Positions 9,979-21,369 of a DNA stretch of 64,000 nucleotides are shown here, piece after piece. Origin of the DNA: Ypsolopha sequella (taxonomy: Eukaryota; Arthropoda; Insecta; Lepidoptera; Ypsolophidae); the NCBI GenBank assembly GCA_934047225.1, contig OW203992.1, positions 5,693,501-5,757,500 of the forward strand, given 5' to 3'. Every line of letters begins with the position of its first letter. The stretch's first letter is position 1. The position numbers and the translations under genes are program-made. The notes under the pieces are model-generated. The model did not search any database, was not told where the DNA came from, and saw only the letters and a list, made by a program, of their open reading frames with translations.

Positions 9979-10390
9979 GTGCCACTTTTTGCCGGTAAAG
10001 TGTACCGGTGTTATTCAGACTTTCAGACGCCCGCGCCGTTTGTTCATCACGCACGGTACAATACGGTACAAAAGGCAAAAAAAAACATCGTTATATTTTA
10101 ATGTCATTTGATAGGATAAATTTTGCTAGGATACAGATATATTTTTTAGTAGGATTAGATAATAAATATGCTAGGATTCCGAGGAAATTACAAAAATCTG
10201 TGATGACGTCATAGTATAACAATATTTTGATAATTCATGTGGGTTTTCGAATTTTCAAGGCAATCGCATCTATATTAGTAAATCTTTTAATTAATTTACA
10301 GAAAAACTTACCTAAAAACTTAAATAACATTACAAACTTAACTAAAGATGACCTAAAAATAAAAAATCTAACAAAGTAAACCTCAAATAA
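9979..10390. other. Non-coding flank downstream of Harbinger
   Basis: No gene is visible. The word AAAGTGTACCGGTGTT at about 9,997-10,012 recurs at 12,126-12,141, so the transposon landed in or beside an older dispersed repeat. Confidence 0.4.
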
Positions 10391-10482
10391 TTACAATAAA
10401 TAGAAAATACTGGCCAGATCGCTGCCGTCGTCAGGAAGGGTGCCCAAAAGGCTGGCGGCGTTGCCACGTTGAATGGCTAAAC
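10391..10482 (-). pseudogene. Short C-terminal relic of the RLE-type LINE
   Basis: The minus strand reads RISLAIQRGNAASLLGTLP and ends FYLL then stop, the same C-terminus as at 58.8-58.9 kb and 772-840. Similarity stops at about residue 30 from the end. The rest of the 118-codon open frame up to 10,747 does not match the LINE. Confidence 0.75.
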
Positions 10483-10920
10483 TAATTCTTGTAGTGTATG
10501 GCGTCGCTTTACAGTATTTTAACAATCTAACTGACCAACGGAGAGTAAAAGACGAAATTTTTCTAAAGAGTACCCTAAAAACACAAAGCACGTTTCTATT
10601 GTGCGGAGGCGGTCGCGTCTGCTCGCTAACAATAGAAGTATATCTGCAGTACAGTGCAAGGCACAATAAATGACAATCCAGTGCAATCCCTGTTGCGCTT
10701 GGTTGATCCTCGTGGATTTTGGCACAATCCGTGTTCATTATCACCACTATTCAGCGGTAACTATATAATTGAACCTTGGATTCTCGCAGCTTTGAGGCTT
10801 CATCAATATACGGGACTTTTATTTTTGTACTAGCATTTGGGCCGCGTGATCCGAAAATGTTTTCTATTGATAAAGTAATTTCTCTTCAACGGTATGTTTA
10901 AAAAATATAAAAATATATAT

Positions 10921-11166
10921 ACAAGGTGACTTTTTCATCATCATCCAAATTTATACTGGAGGCTTGGTAAGTGATTAGCATCATGAATCGATAAGAATTT
11001 TTGTGAAATTCGTATAATGAAATTTCGACTTCCCATAGTAATTCACTCCCATGGGAAGTCAAAATTTCGTTTTATAAATTTTACGAAAATCGTTATTGGT
11101 TCATGATGCTGATCACTTACCAAGGCTCAAGTACGAATTTGGACGATGTTCAAAACTTCACCTTGT
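10921..11166. mobile_element. Fold-back element family B, copy 1 (246 bp)
   Basis: Begins ACAAGGTGACTTTTT and ends with the complement CACCTTGT. The arms match over about 100 bp, including TGGTAAGTGAT / ATCACTTACCA, around a short unpaired centre. It is non-coding. Relatives lie at 15,238-15,480, 15,483-15,746 and 36,625-36,866, and more distant family C copies at 35,360-35,621, 33,779, 42,636 and 55,460. Confidence 0.8.
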
Positions 11167-11339
11167 ATATTTCATTTATATAGTGTTAATGAAACTATAA
11201 AGAACAACTTTATTGTATGAATTATTATCGCATTTAAGAAACAGCATGAAAATATTGTTCAGTCTGTTTTAAGATATATTTTTTTTTAATAACTTGTTAG
11301 TTGTATGATTCTTGCAAGAAAATACAAGGAAAATATAGC

Positions 11340-11600
11340 TTAGTAAAGTTACTAATGTATTTTTATTTCCATCCATCGCGTCCTTGTGAAAAGTATTATT
11401 TTCTTCTATTTTGCAGCGACGTCGTCGTAACGGCCCCTCTGCAATGCGCGCTGATATGAACGTTATTTTAATATAGTTTCTGTCGATATTTGTACTGACA
11501 CAAGTCGAGTCAAGGTCGTTAGGGGATACAAGCCCCTTGACTTTACTCAGGTGCGGCTCGAACATCCTTGTACCTTCCGTTCTTACAGTCGGTTGGCACA
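11340..11600 (-). repeat. Dispersed repeat G, copy 1
   Basis: Contains TGAACGTTATTTTAATATAG and TGTCGATATTTGTACTGACA. Related sequence occurs at about 28,690-28,870 and (opposite strand) 48,080-48,215. The accidental 121-codon open frame across it is not kept in the other copies, so I call no gene. Confidence 0.55.
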
Positions 11601-12039
11601 TATGAAGAGCAAATGTCGTCGACGCTTGTCTCACAATCTTCGCTCTAAAAAGGGCAACATTTTCATAAGCGATAGTACTTTCCCATTTATAATCGTATTT
11701 ACGTAGTCGCTCAAACCGAGTACTGTTATTGTTTACTTGACATTTAATTTTAAAGCCATTAGAAATGAACGCGCAAAGTAATTTAGAAGTTGGTGGTGCG
11801 AGAAAATTGTGGAAATTACGTTTTCATTGTGCCGATTAGAATTTAAGGAATGGTCGGCGCTGTGGTACGGTACTATGTTTTACTTCAAGAAAGTTATTGA
11901 AGTGAGACTTTGTGGTATAAATATGAAATTTCAAAGGAATCGTTAAAAAGTAAAAGCCACCGCAATCTCTTGAAATGTCCTTTGCTTTGATCGTTTCATG
12001 GGAATGTTAGTTAATTTACGCTTAAAATTATTTTCAGTT

Positions 12040-12440
12040 GGTGAAACTTGGAAAGCATCTTGATGAAAACATTCTTGTGCACTATTCCACAATATATTTA
12101 ACGTTATCAACACTTTACACCGTTAAAGTGTACCGGTGTTTTCTTCGAAAAGATTGCTAACGCCAAAGATTTCAAAAGTTTAGATGAGCCCTGGCACCTA
12201 AAATCTATTGTATTGTTTTTGAATGTGTTTTGAATGTGAAATGTCACACTTTTGGCTTTATTCGTATTTGTTGAAACATGTTATTGCACTCTAAAAATGC
12301 ACACGACGGCATAAAAATCGTCAAAACTCATTAAGGCGTCCAACTATCACTGTTCAGATGAGAACTGATTCCAAACGTGTGAGCGTCACTCATTTAAAGG
12401 TGAAAACATTTTGATGCTGTCAAACTACGGTATGGACCTA
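12040..12440 (+). repeat. Dispersed repeat H and a short GGTGAAACTTGG repeat
   Basis: 12,040-12,065 holds TTGGTGAAACTTGGAAAGCA, which also occurs at 18,295 and, in altered form, at 42,570 and 60,500. 12,150-12,420 is an inverted copy of 35,075-35,340: shared words are GCCCTGGCACCTAAAATCTA, CCAACTATCACTGTTCAG and AAACGTGTGAGCGTCAC. It is non-coding. Confidence 0.6.
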
Positions 12441-13159
12441 TCTTTCCTTTTGAAATCTTTGGCTAACTTATTAAATACAATTTAAGGAAAACCTAATGTT
12501 TTACGAAATATGAAGATTATTACTGTTTAAAGTTACATAACATGTATTAACATATCTTTACAATCTCATAAGTTGGTTGGTTGAATCGCCTTCCCTCCCC
12601 GCGCTGCTCCGTCTTCTCTGTCCCAATTGTAGAACTCTTGTACTAAGCTACTTAGCGAACCCTTTTGTTGTATTAATTATGGAAAGAACTCATTCATACC
12701 CTAGGACAAGTAAAACTATAGACTAAGTACTACTACGTATATACTAACAGTTCTTATACATCAGTTTGTAGCCACAAAAAAGGTGTAAAATTTTAACGAA
12801 ATCTAGATGGCGTTGATAAATCCTCTAATGAACACGATGCTAAAAAAGACCGATTGGTGACGCTAGTGGCACAGTGATAACATAAATTAATTCCCACTTC
12901 GATAATAGATGGCGCTGAAATATTCACTGACAGCTGCCAACTTAGCGCCATCTAGTTTTTCTAAGCAAAGCTATTACAGCCACATGTTTTCTTGGTAACT
13001 ATGAGAGTTTACTTGCAGCCAATTAAACAAATTATGCTTATTTGCAACACTTGGCGACACCTAGTGTCGTAAGGGAGCGTAAAAAATTTGCTTCGCCTTG
13101 ATTTATAGGAGTTGTCGGTCTATACGCAGTAATACTTAGTCTATGGTATAACAACGTTA
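12441..13159. other. Non-coding spacer
   Basis: No gene is visible. Short words such as GATGGCGCTGAAAT and AGCGCCATCTAG (about 12,908-12,955) form a loose inverted pair and may be a small old TIR element. Confidence 0.35.
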
Positions 13160-13375
13160 GTATTGTACAGTTAATAGCGGACGCCCTGCAGCGTTGCTAG
13201 CGTTGATCGAGTTTCTCCCGATCCCGTGAGAATTTCCTAAAACCCCTTCTTAGATCTCTACGTCATACAAGGAACCTACAGTCCAAATTTCATGTTCCTA
13301 GGTCCAGCCGTTTGGTCTGGGCGTTGATAGATCAGACAGTCAGTCAGTCAGAGAATTCGTTTATATATAGATAAC
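13160..13375 (+). repeat. LINE or SINE 3' tail
   Basis: Contains CCAAATTTCATGTTCCTAGG, CCAGCCGTTTGG and CAGTCAGTCAGTCAG, then a TATATATAG run. I know this word order from RTE-like LINE and SINE tails of Lepidoptera. No coding sequence is attached. Confidence 0.55.
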
Positions 13376-14239
13376 TATAGATATACGATTTCTTTGAGTA
13401 CTAAGACAAACTTTATTAGTTTTTTAAGACTATTTATTTTCACGCTACAACTGTTAAACTTAAAAAAAAAAACGGAAAAATCTGATGTCAAAAAAATGCT
13501 GAAGGTAATTAAAGATGTCTCGAGTTCAAATTGTTCTTTTTAAAGTAAAAAAGGGACGCTAAGCTAAAATCAGTTTCCAAAGAAACTAAGAACTAACATA
13601 TTGGTTACAATTTTTCAATAGATTTTGAAATATGGATTTTAAAAGCACCTCATTTTAGGAAGAAATATAATGCGCCTCCATGTTTAGGCAATGTTCCAAC
13701 TTTTGGTGGTTTCCATTTGTAAAATTAATCTGAATGTTGGTAACTCAACTTCTCTTCAATGCAATGCATTTTTATTTAGTTTACTTTTCTTTTGGAGTTC
13801 CGTTGACAAAATAAAAAAATATACAGTTATAAAATTAAACTATTTAAATTAATTAAATTACATTATTATATTATCTTGTAATTATACCAGGTAAAAATGG
13901 ACAGGTAGTTTTAAATGAATGAAAGTTTTGAATGAAATTTTAAATGAGTAGCGTTGAAATTAGACAATATTTTGTCCATTGCAGGTTATAAAGAGTGTCA
14001 CACATTGAGTTAGAATATTAACGCCGCAATGTATATTTTTTCAAACTTTATCAACACAGACCTAACTGTGTCATAGTACGGCCGCTGGTCATAGCTTTTT
14101 ACACATATGTATAATAGCTTGGCACAGTGCCATGACGTGTTTGGTATTTTATATCTAAGCTTCATATAAATACGGTGTTATTTTGGCTGTATGAAGACGG
14201 GTGAATCTATGAGTGCGCCGCGTATGTTTACTAACTAAT
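13376..14239. other. AT-rich non-coding spacer
   Basis: No gene, RNA gene or clear repeat boundary is visible. Confidence 0.35.
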
Positions 14240-14480
14240 ACTACTAACGTTATCCCAATAACCGGCGACAGAGGTGCTGGTATATAATTTGAGTCACGCC
14301 ATCCCCGTGGCTCACACCATCAACGTCCTGAGCCGAAGTCCCCCAGCTGGGGGCCCTCATTGATAAGGCCAGACGGCCAATAGCATAGTAAGTCACTTCA
14401 AAAAAAAAAAAAAACCCCGTGGCTGAAGCTGTTCGGGAAGCTGTCTGTACTGGCTGGGCTGACTGACCGGAAGTGCACAA
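14240..14480 (-). repeat. GC-rich retroposon fragment with an internal A-run
   Basis: A block clearly richer in GC than its surroundings carries CCGTGGCTCACACCATCAAC and CCCCAGCTGGGGG, then 14 A at 14,401-14,414, then more GC-rich sequence. The A-run suggests the junction of two retroposed pieces. The 76-codon minus-strand frame is not conserved-looking and is not called. Confidence 0.4.
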
Positions 14481-15117
14481 TATTCACGATTGCCGAGAAT
14501 CAGTACAGGACTCATCGCCCTAGCTACGAATTTTGAATTTAGAGTAGTGAATTTTAGTACAAACGCTCAGATTCCAACTCACACACACAGACGCGTGCTC
14601 TACATACCGCCCTATAATAATCTACTTTTATAAACAACAATTTAATTGCAAGATTTGATCCCGATATACATACATACTACGCTCCTGACACACCTCTTTC
14701 GCTTCTTCCAAATTCATCAATCTAGTCATACATCTTTTATGATTTGTTTTCTTTTTCATGTATTTCGTGAAACATTATGTTATATATAAGAGTATTTCTC
14801 TTGTATTGTCTTTACGGAACGTTTATCTATTCGCGTTATAAGTAAATATCGTCAAAGATTTTCTACTAAAAATGCAAATGTTATCATTACCTGAAGTTCA
14901 CAAAAGCGTTGGTTTATCATTATTCATTATCATTGAATATTTAGTAACTAGTTAGACTTTCTGAATACTCTTGGAAAATAATAGAATTAACATAATTGGA
15001 TTCTGAATAAATCGTTTTAAATATTCTACCAACAAAACTGTTTCAAAAGATACACAAGTACTCTTGTATTCTGAAATGTATTAGTTTTACAATTCAATGT
15101 TAAAATTTAAAATATAA
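14481..15117. other. Non-coding spacer
   Basis: No gene is visible. About 14,590-14,730 contains words of a LINE 3' tail in reverse (CTCCTGACACACCTCTTTCGC, ATCAATCTAGTCATAC), comparable with 42,290-42,345. Confidence 0.35.
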
Positions 15118-15232
15118 CTAACCCAATAATAATCGTCGGTGAAACGCGGTTGAACCGAGTATGGACTGTGACTTGCATTTCACAGTTCACACTCGGAACA
15201 CCTCTGACGGCCCCTCGGGGATTCATGTCCTG
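15118..15232 (+). repeat. SINE 1 tail, 5'-truncated copy
   Basis: Matches the 3' third of the tRNA-derived SINE at 54,162-54,490: AATAATCGTCGGTGAAAC, GGACTGTGACTTGCATTTCA, CAGTTCACACTCGGAACACC and GGGGATTCATGTC. Other tails lie at 22,790-22,900, 29,845-29,915 and 36,428-36,530. Confidence 0.7.
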
Positions 15233-15237
15233 TATAT

Positions 15238-15480
15238 ACAAGGTGAATTTGTGAAAATCGTCCAAATTTATACTTGAGCCTTGGTAAGTGATCAGCATCA
15301 TGAACCAATAACGATTTTTGTAAAATTCATAAAATTAAATTTTGAATCCCCATAGTAATTCACTCAGGACTGGGAGTGAATTAATATGGGAATTTCCCAA
15401 AAATTGATATCCATTAATCATGCTGATCACTTACCTAGCCTCCAGTATGAATTTGGACGATGTTTGAAAAGTCACCTCGT
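15238..15480. mobile_element. Fold-back element family B, copy 2
   Basis: Inverted arms run from ACAAGGTGAATTTGTG to GTCACCTCGT, with GGTAAGTGATCAGCATCATG facing its complement CATGCTGATCACTTACC. It sits immediately after a SINE tail and only 2 bp before copy 3. Confidence 0.75.
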
Positions 15481-15482
15481 AT

Positions 15483-15746
15483 ACAAGGTGACTTTTTGAT
15501 CATCGTCCAAATTCATACTGGTGGCTTGGTAAGTGATCAGTATCATGGATCAATAACAAATTTGGTGAAATTCATAAAATGAAATTTCGACTCCCCATAG
15601 TGATTCACTCGGGACAGGAAGTGAATTTATATGGAAAGTCGAAATGTCATTATACGTATTTCACGAAAATTGTTATCGATTCATGATGCTGATCACTTAC
15701 CAAGCCTCCTGTATGAATTTGGACGATGATCAAAAAGTCACCTTGT
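15483..15746. mobile_element. Fold-back element family B, copy 3
   Basis: Begins ACAAGGTGACTTTTTGATC and ends AAAAAGTCACCTTGT. The arms pair over about 110 bp. Head-to-tail placement against copy 2 with an AT spacer suggests insertion into, or replication at, the end of the first. Confidence 0.8.
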
Positions 15747-15895
15747 ATAATTAACCAAAAAAAAAACAAACAATTAAACCTAAGAAAACAAAAGAACTAT
15801 CGATAAATAATTAATAAAAAATACGTATTATTGCACTATGAGGTCAACTAATAACTTTTTATGACAAACTTTTAGTTAACATTATGGCTACGCAA
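15747..15895. other. Short AT-rich spacer
   Basis: Nothing recognisable. Confidence 0.3.
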
Positions 15896-16130
15896 GTGAA
15901 ATATAAAGCTGGAACAGACCGCCCTAGAAGGACGTATGCTGACCAAATTGGCGACATACTGTAGAAGGGCCATGTCAAAAGTACCCGGAATAAAAGAGCT
16001 TATAGGAGTAGATTGATGGATGTGTAATAGCCAAAAGAGGTGTGTTAGGATCGTAGTAGAATAAAATCTGTAGTCTCTGCCTACCTCTCTGGGAAACAGG
16101 CGTGGGTATAATGTATGTATGTCGTGGTCA
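15896..16130 (+). pseudogene. LINE polyprotein C-terminal relic (family L1a), copy 1
   Basis: Broken frames read DRPRRTYADQIGDIL, KGHVKSTRNKRAY and VVSAYLSGKQAWV, matching the fragment at 30,835-31,470 (RTYADQISDTLKKGNFKST). I know this as the C-terminus of a widespread lepidopteran LINE. Several stops make it a pseudogene. The ATGTATGTATGT run after it is the usual tail. Confidence 0.65.
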
Positions 16131-16760
16131 AATATTTATTTCTTATAAAAAACTATCACTATCATTAAAGGAACTTAAACCTAATGCAAAAGAGCATCAA
16201 TTAAAATATAAAAACAAAAGAATAGTATATTTCGTGGCGAGTATAAAATGGCGGATTTTATTACCCGAGGAATGAAGCTAGATTCGACGTGAGCCGAAGG
16301 CGAACGTCGAAAGCTTACATTCCGAGGGAAAGAAAACGCATTTTTCCTCGTTGCGAACGATACTTTTTCTACTAGGTACCTGATTTATGTATTTAAATAT
16401 TTAATATTTCCTTTCAAATTTAATTTTTTTTATGACTTTGCAAATCGCGGCGCGGTTTTTACCTTTTTTTTTTTCAGGCTTTGGCCGGCACCTTTTATTT
16501 GTGGCCAGTATCATTTTGCGAAAAAAGAGTGTCAGATGCGATAATTATAATTTATTATGTCGTGAATCGGAACGCAGGGAATTTCGATTGTAAAGACAAA
16601 CTAAGGACGTCAAAAAGAACCTAATTTAGCATGAAATGAAGACAAACGCAAAAAAGAACCTAATTTTGCAATAAATGAAATTTCAATACGATATTTCAAA
16701 CTGATCTGATAGTCATTCCGCAAAATAAGCAGCACACAATATACACAGACTGGCCTTTGT
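16131..16760. other. Non-coding spacer with a small hairpin
   Basis: No gene is visible. About 16,264-16,330 folds: CCGAGGAATG faces CATTCCGAGG, and ATTCGACGT faces ACGTCGAA. It may be a small TIR element. Poly-T runs and AT-rich DNA surround it. Confidence 0.35.
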
Positions 16761-17210
16761 GAACTCGTCCAATGAACATGAGAACATGTCTGTGACAACA
16801 GCTACCACATTGAGGATGCGCAGTGCGCGGATGAATGGCGCGTCGCGGAGGAGGTTACCAAGGGCGCGCGGTATCGCTGCTGGTAGCTGCGGACGCGCCG
16901 CGCCGGCGCACAGCTGGCCAGAAGTCGAATCTACTAAACAAAGTATTTACTGTAGTTTTTGAATCCACATGAGAGGCGAAAACATAAGTTTTCAGAATTT
17001 TTGTCTGTCTGTATGTATGTTCCTCGAGAACCAGTCAACGGATTTGAATGCGTTTTGTTTTATTATCATCGTAGTGGCCCTGGTCGAATATATGCTACAA
17101 GATAAGGGATATTGATAATATAACCGTCAAGCCGAAAACGGGAATAAATAGAATATATAGGAATAAACGCGAACGGAGCCGGGGGCGAAAGGCTAAGTAA
17201 TAAATACTTT
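16761..17210. other. GC-rich island and non-coding flank
   Basis: 16,815-16,925 is unusually CpG-rich for this window (GCGCAGTGCGCGG, GACGCGCCGCGCCGGCGC). It could be the remnant of a promoter or of a GC-rich repeat. The 67-codon open frame across it (16,759-16,962) has no recognisable domain, so I leave it uncalled. 16,998-17,180 has SINE-tail-like words (CTGTCTGTATGTATGTTCC). Confidence 0.3.
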
Positions 17211-17879
17211 GATGATTTTATCGGTCACATTATTTGCAAAATTAAATTCATCTGTTTCGTCCACAGATTCCAACGATAATTGCAAAAATATGACGAGGCA
17301 AACCTTGTGGGACATTCTCAAGACATTTGAACACAGTAAGATTCAAGAAAAAAAGAAAATCTTGAAACCCCGTGTTTTAGACATGACTTTAATGGAGTGA
17401 TGACGCCATAGAACATCAACCAGATAATTTCGAAGAAGAATGGAGCTGCTCATCAGAATAATAATATAACAATAAAAATAAAACATTAAAAAAAAATGTA
17501 TTATGTATGAAAATAATATCACAAAGTAAGTAAAACCGAAAACACCGATTTTAGAATTTTGGCCAAGTTTTTGCATCAAATACTCCTATGTGCGGCGCCT
17601 TGACACGTACTCGTCGGGCGTGCAGACACAGATTATATAGTAGTTACTACGTAAGCTGGAGCTGCTCGAGGATAGCTGTTTACCTCGCAGTATTTTAAAC
17701 AAGTATGAGGCGAGGGATAACTCTCTCCTCACTTCAAGTTATGTATACCCTACCATGCCTAGGAAAAAGCTTTATAAAATTAGGTATATTAGTAGGCTTA
17801 TAAACTGTTATAAGCCATACGATTAAATAAATAAAAAATTTTGACATTGAATTTTCAGTTGACTTTGAACGTAAATAAC
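17211..17879. other. Non-coding spacer
   Basis: A 63-codon open frame (17,209-17,400) has reasonable amino-acid composition (TRQTLWDILKTFEH) but no motif I recognise. It could be a fragment of a transposase, but I cannot support that. Confidence 0.25.
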
Positions 17880-18265
17880 TTTTTCAATGCAAGTGCTCGT
17901 AAAGGCCCACTTTTTATGCATCAAAACCGAACAGAAAGTCGATTATTTTGCCCAAGGGCTTTATTATTATTATTTTTCATTTATTTATTTACAATGGTTG
18001 GCTAACCTGCAACCTTTCCTGTGTACCATAAATGTTATACTTTTTTTCCACTATTTAACGGCTCTGGATACAGTCCTTTTGAGCCAATCATAATTTAAAG
18101 TTCACAAGATTATATTTATTTTATTATGCTATGCATTGAAAAACGTAGTATGATACACGGGCGCAAGAGCAATAAATTACTCGGTTACGTTTAAAACGCT
18201 ACGCTCGTGTTTTAAATCGTCCTCGTAATTTATTCCTTTTCGCCCTTGTAACATAAACTACTATT
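17880..18265 (-). mobile_element. Dispersed family A, copy 2
   Basis: Reverse copy: starts TTTTCAATGCAAGTGCTCG and ends with CATAAACTACTATT. The hairpin end lies at 18,155-18,265. Confidence 0.75.
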
Positions 18266-18315
18266 AATAGAATTTATACTTGCAATTGTCGGCACTTGGT
18301 GAAACTTGGAAAGCA

Positions 18316-18583
18316 TCTTTAATAAAACTCACTTGTACACTATTTCACACATTTACTTAATATTTATACACCCAACCGGTTTCGAATAATTAATTAATTT
18401 TCAAGGGTTTTATTTATTTATCTACGAACTACTGCAACTACGTGCTTTAAAAACCAATATTATTTTTGTAGTTGTAGATAAATAAATAAAACCCTTGAAA
18501 ATGAATTAATTATTCGAAACCGCTTGGGTGTATAAATATTAAGTAAATGTGTGAAATAGTGTACAAGTGAGTTTTATTAAAGA
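18316..18583. repeat. Long palindrome, arms of about 118 bp
   Basis: The left arm starts TCTTTAATAAAACTCACTTG and the right arm ends with its complement. The arms match with only a few differences (for example CCAACCGG against CCGCTTGG) around a centre of about 30 bp. It is preceded by TTGGTGAAACTTGGAAAGCA, linking it to the repeat at 12,040 and 60,500. It is non-coding and likely a fold-back element or an inverted duplication of a retroposon tail. Confidence 0.8.
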
Positions 18584-19191
18584 TAGTATTAATAGCACCT
18601 AGTCTGAACCAATATAACTACGTGACAAAGTAGCGAACCATCTCGATGAATGCCTGCCGTATTCATGTCAGGTCTCATTACATTCTCTGTATCAATATGC
18701 TCAGAAATCAATAGCTTTCTGTACCTGACAGTACTCCTAAACTCAATATTAACACCTCATAAAATGGCTTTTGATACCGATTCAAGCGACGATAATAAAA
18801 ATTTTATACTAATATAAGCAGCGGCCCGATGCCAAATTTTCCTCTTTCGCCGTAAATGGCCAAATATTTTTTCGATTTATTATAATTACCTGCTTTACGT
18901 TGTCACTGGCTTTTCGGGAATTTTCTCTTGAAGGTATTTTATTATTACACTTGGATTTTAAGGTTTTGTTAGTACAAAATAAAGACTTTATAGGCTATAA
19001 GAGGTAGGAGATTGCGCGAAATCTAGTTGGGAGCACGTCAGGTCTTATTTTTAGGAGCTTTATTTATGTTTTTATCGCCAACATTACGAGTTTTGCTTTT
19101 CTTATTTTATGAATTACTTTTGGTACATAAAAGTCCCAAAAATGTGTTTAAAGGCTAATGACTTATTTTAGAAAAGGTTATAATAATTTAC
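18584..19191. other. AT-rich non-coding spacer between two family A copies
   Basis: No gene is visible. Both neighbouring family A copies are on the minus strand. Confidence 0.35.
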
Positions 19192-19537
19192 TTTTCAATG
19201 CAAGTGCTCGTAAAGGCCCACTTTTTATGCATCAAAACCGAACAGAAAGTCGATTATTTTGCCCTAGGGCTTTATAATTATTATTTTTTATTTATTTACA
19301 ATGGTTGGCTAACCTGCAACCTTTCTTGTGTACCATAAATGTAATACTTTTTTTCCACTGTTTAACGGCTCTGGATACAGTTCTTTTGAGCTAATTATAA
19401 TTTAAAGTTCACCAGATTATATTTGTTTTATTTCCTCACATTATGCATTGAAAAACGTAGTATGGCAATAAATTACTCGGTTACGTTTAAAACATCGTAA
19501 TTTATTCCTTTTCGCCTTTGTAGCATAAACTACTATT
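19192..19537 (-). mobile_element. Dispersed family A, copy 3 (internally deleted)
   Basis: Reverse copy from CTTTTCAATGCAAGTGCTCG to CATAAACTACTATT. It lacks part of the hairpin (ACGAGCGTAGCGAGTG is missing near 19,490), so it is about 45 bp shorter. Confidence 0.7.
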
Positions 19538-19985
19538 TTGTGGTCCGAATAAAAATTTGTATCAGAAAGATTTGGTCAAGCATATGAAGACTGATGTAAC
19601 CGGCCAAATCCGATTTTGGACAATAATGTTTTGCCTAGGCCAAACTAATTCTGGGTTGTCATAAAAAATAACCTCGAAGGCTCCACTAAGTTCTACGACT
19701 TGCCATTCCTAAACGACCCAATAACCTACCGGCTTGTCTCTGCGCCAAAGGAGTTCGGAAATTTCCGAAAACCCCCGAAACTGATTTGTTTGGCTTAGCC
19801 AGCAAAATATATATATTTCTCGTTTATTAAGTAAGAATATTACATAAGACTAAGATATAAATTCTTATTTTTAAAAACCGTGCATGGTTTAAGATAAAAC
19901 GTCAGTCGCTTAATGCAAATTGCATAACTTAACTTTGTTTTTCTTGTTTAGAAGTTAAAAATTTAAAACCTTTTGGTATGTGGCG
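19538..19985. other. Non-coding spacer
   Basis: No recognisable gene is visible. Confidence 0.3.
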
Positions 19986-20183
19986 ATTGACACCAATAGT
20001 TCAGTATAAGTGAGGTTTATAAAGCAAGAGTTTAAAATTTAATCCACAATTAGTCATGGTCTTGTCCAAACAAAGTTAAAACAGCATTTTAAGTTGGTTT
20101 TGAAAAGATTATTACTAATCGTGTATACTATTTCAAACTCTTGCTTTATAAACCTCACTAATACTGAACTATTGGCGTCAATT
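19986..20183. mobile_element. Short TIR (fold-back) element, 198 bp
   Basis: 48-bp inverted ends: ATTGACACCAATAGTTCAGT faces ACTGAACTATTGGCGTCAAT, and GTTTATAAAGCAAGAGTTT faces its complement. Two or three mismatches only. It is non-coding. I see no clear target duplication. Confidence 0.75.
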
Positions 20184-21364
20184 GCCACAGACCAAGTCAA
20201 TAAAAACAGCTACTGACCTTAAGCTCAAAGCTTGGAACAACATTTTTAAAATAAAACAGTTATTACAATAACAACTCTCTCTTGACCATTTCTTTTTATA
20301 TCATCAAGTTGTGTAAACATTGAAGGAAAACAAAGCCTTCATTACTATTACCTGGTTGTTTTCTTCCATTTCCCTTGGGAGAGCCCCAAGTAATCACAAT
20401 ATTTGCTTTTTTTTTTCATTTGATGGAATGTTTTTTTGTCTTCAATAATGAAACGGACGATGGTGGCTCCTGATCCTAATTCCTGATGAGGATATTTGGA
20501 ACTAGAACAAGACCATGTAAGGTCACAAAGAAAGGTCTTTGCCCAGCAGTGAGAAAAAAACCTATATACGTTTTTCGTCCTTTGAAAGCTCTTAAGGCTG
20601 ATACATCAACTTGAAGTCCGAAGGCGTAGTTTTGACTATTTTCCACCACCACCATAGGGACATGAAAGTGCAGGTTAGGCACTCAAAGGGTGATCTCTTG
20701 CACATTAACGCAACAGTTGTCCATACCTTTAAGGTGGCTCTATCGGAATAATTAGCAACTCGATTCGTGGTGGTTGAAATTTCAAACAAAACCATATTAA
20801 AATAAAGTCCTTATCAGCTCGCACTGCAACATGGCTGTTACGTCAGTCGCTGCGGCTGATAAGTGCGAAAATAGTGTGTTTTTAATTTATTTTATCCAAA
20901 ATAAAATTAATTTCCAAAAACTGAGAAAACCAAATCATTATATATCATTTTGTCTAGAAGTTTATAAATTTTCATACTGTTTCGATAAAAACTGCAGCAG
21001 TTATGTTGTTACAAGTGAACAAAAAATCGAGAAATAAGGGTAAACTTAGAATTTTCTTGCTTCACTTCTGTATGTTATAATGAAATTCAGGAAAAACCAC
21101 ATCACTATTTGTATCATGCAGATTACTATATATTTTTCCTCTGTTGGAAAATGCTATAGTTACCGTATAAAATGGTTACAAAGTTACTTAGTTCAAGGTC
21201 GTTGGCGTTGGGAGAAACCTGTCGCGCTTGCAACAGTTACTCTGTGGGAAAAGATCCGCAGTGCTAGAGGACGGATTCCGAAAAAGCACACTGTTGGTTT
21301 TAAATTTATATAAAACTAGAGGGCGCCCCGAGAGATAACTTAAACTATTCTCTTTCTAAATTCT
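20184..21364. other. Non-coding or unrecognised region
   Basis: About 20,480-20,800 has a run of balanced composition with two overlapping minus-strand open frames (67-68 codons), neither with a motif I know. 21,080-21,313 holds a 77-codon plus-strand frame ending just before the tandem array, also unrecognised. An exon of an unknown gene cannot be excluded, but nothing supports one. Confidence 0.25.
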
Positions 21365-21369
21365 TTATT

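Noticed and set aside
10484..10747. Upper part of the 118-codon minus-strand frame at 10,391-10,747
   Set aside because: Only the last 30 residues match the LINE; the rest does not continue any family seen here.
11269..11634. 121-codon minus-strand frame
   Set aside because: It lies across dispersed repeat G, and the frame is not preserved in the copies at 28.7 and 48.1 kb.
16759..16962. CpG-rich stretch with an open frame, as a possible host gene exon or promoter
   Set aside because: No splice-supported extension, no known domain and no downstream exons could be found; it is recorded only as a GC-rich island.
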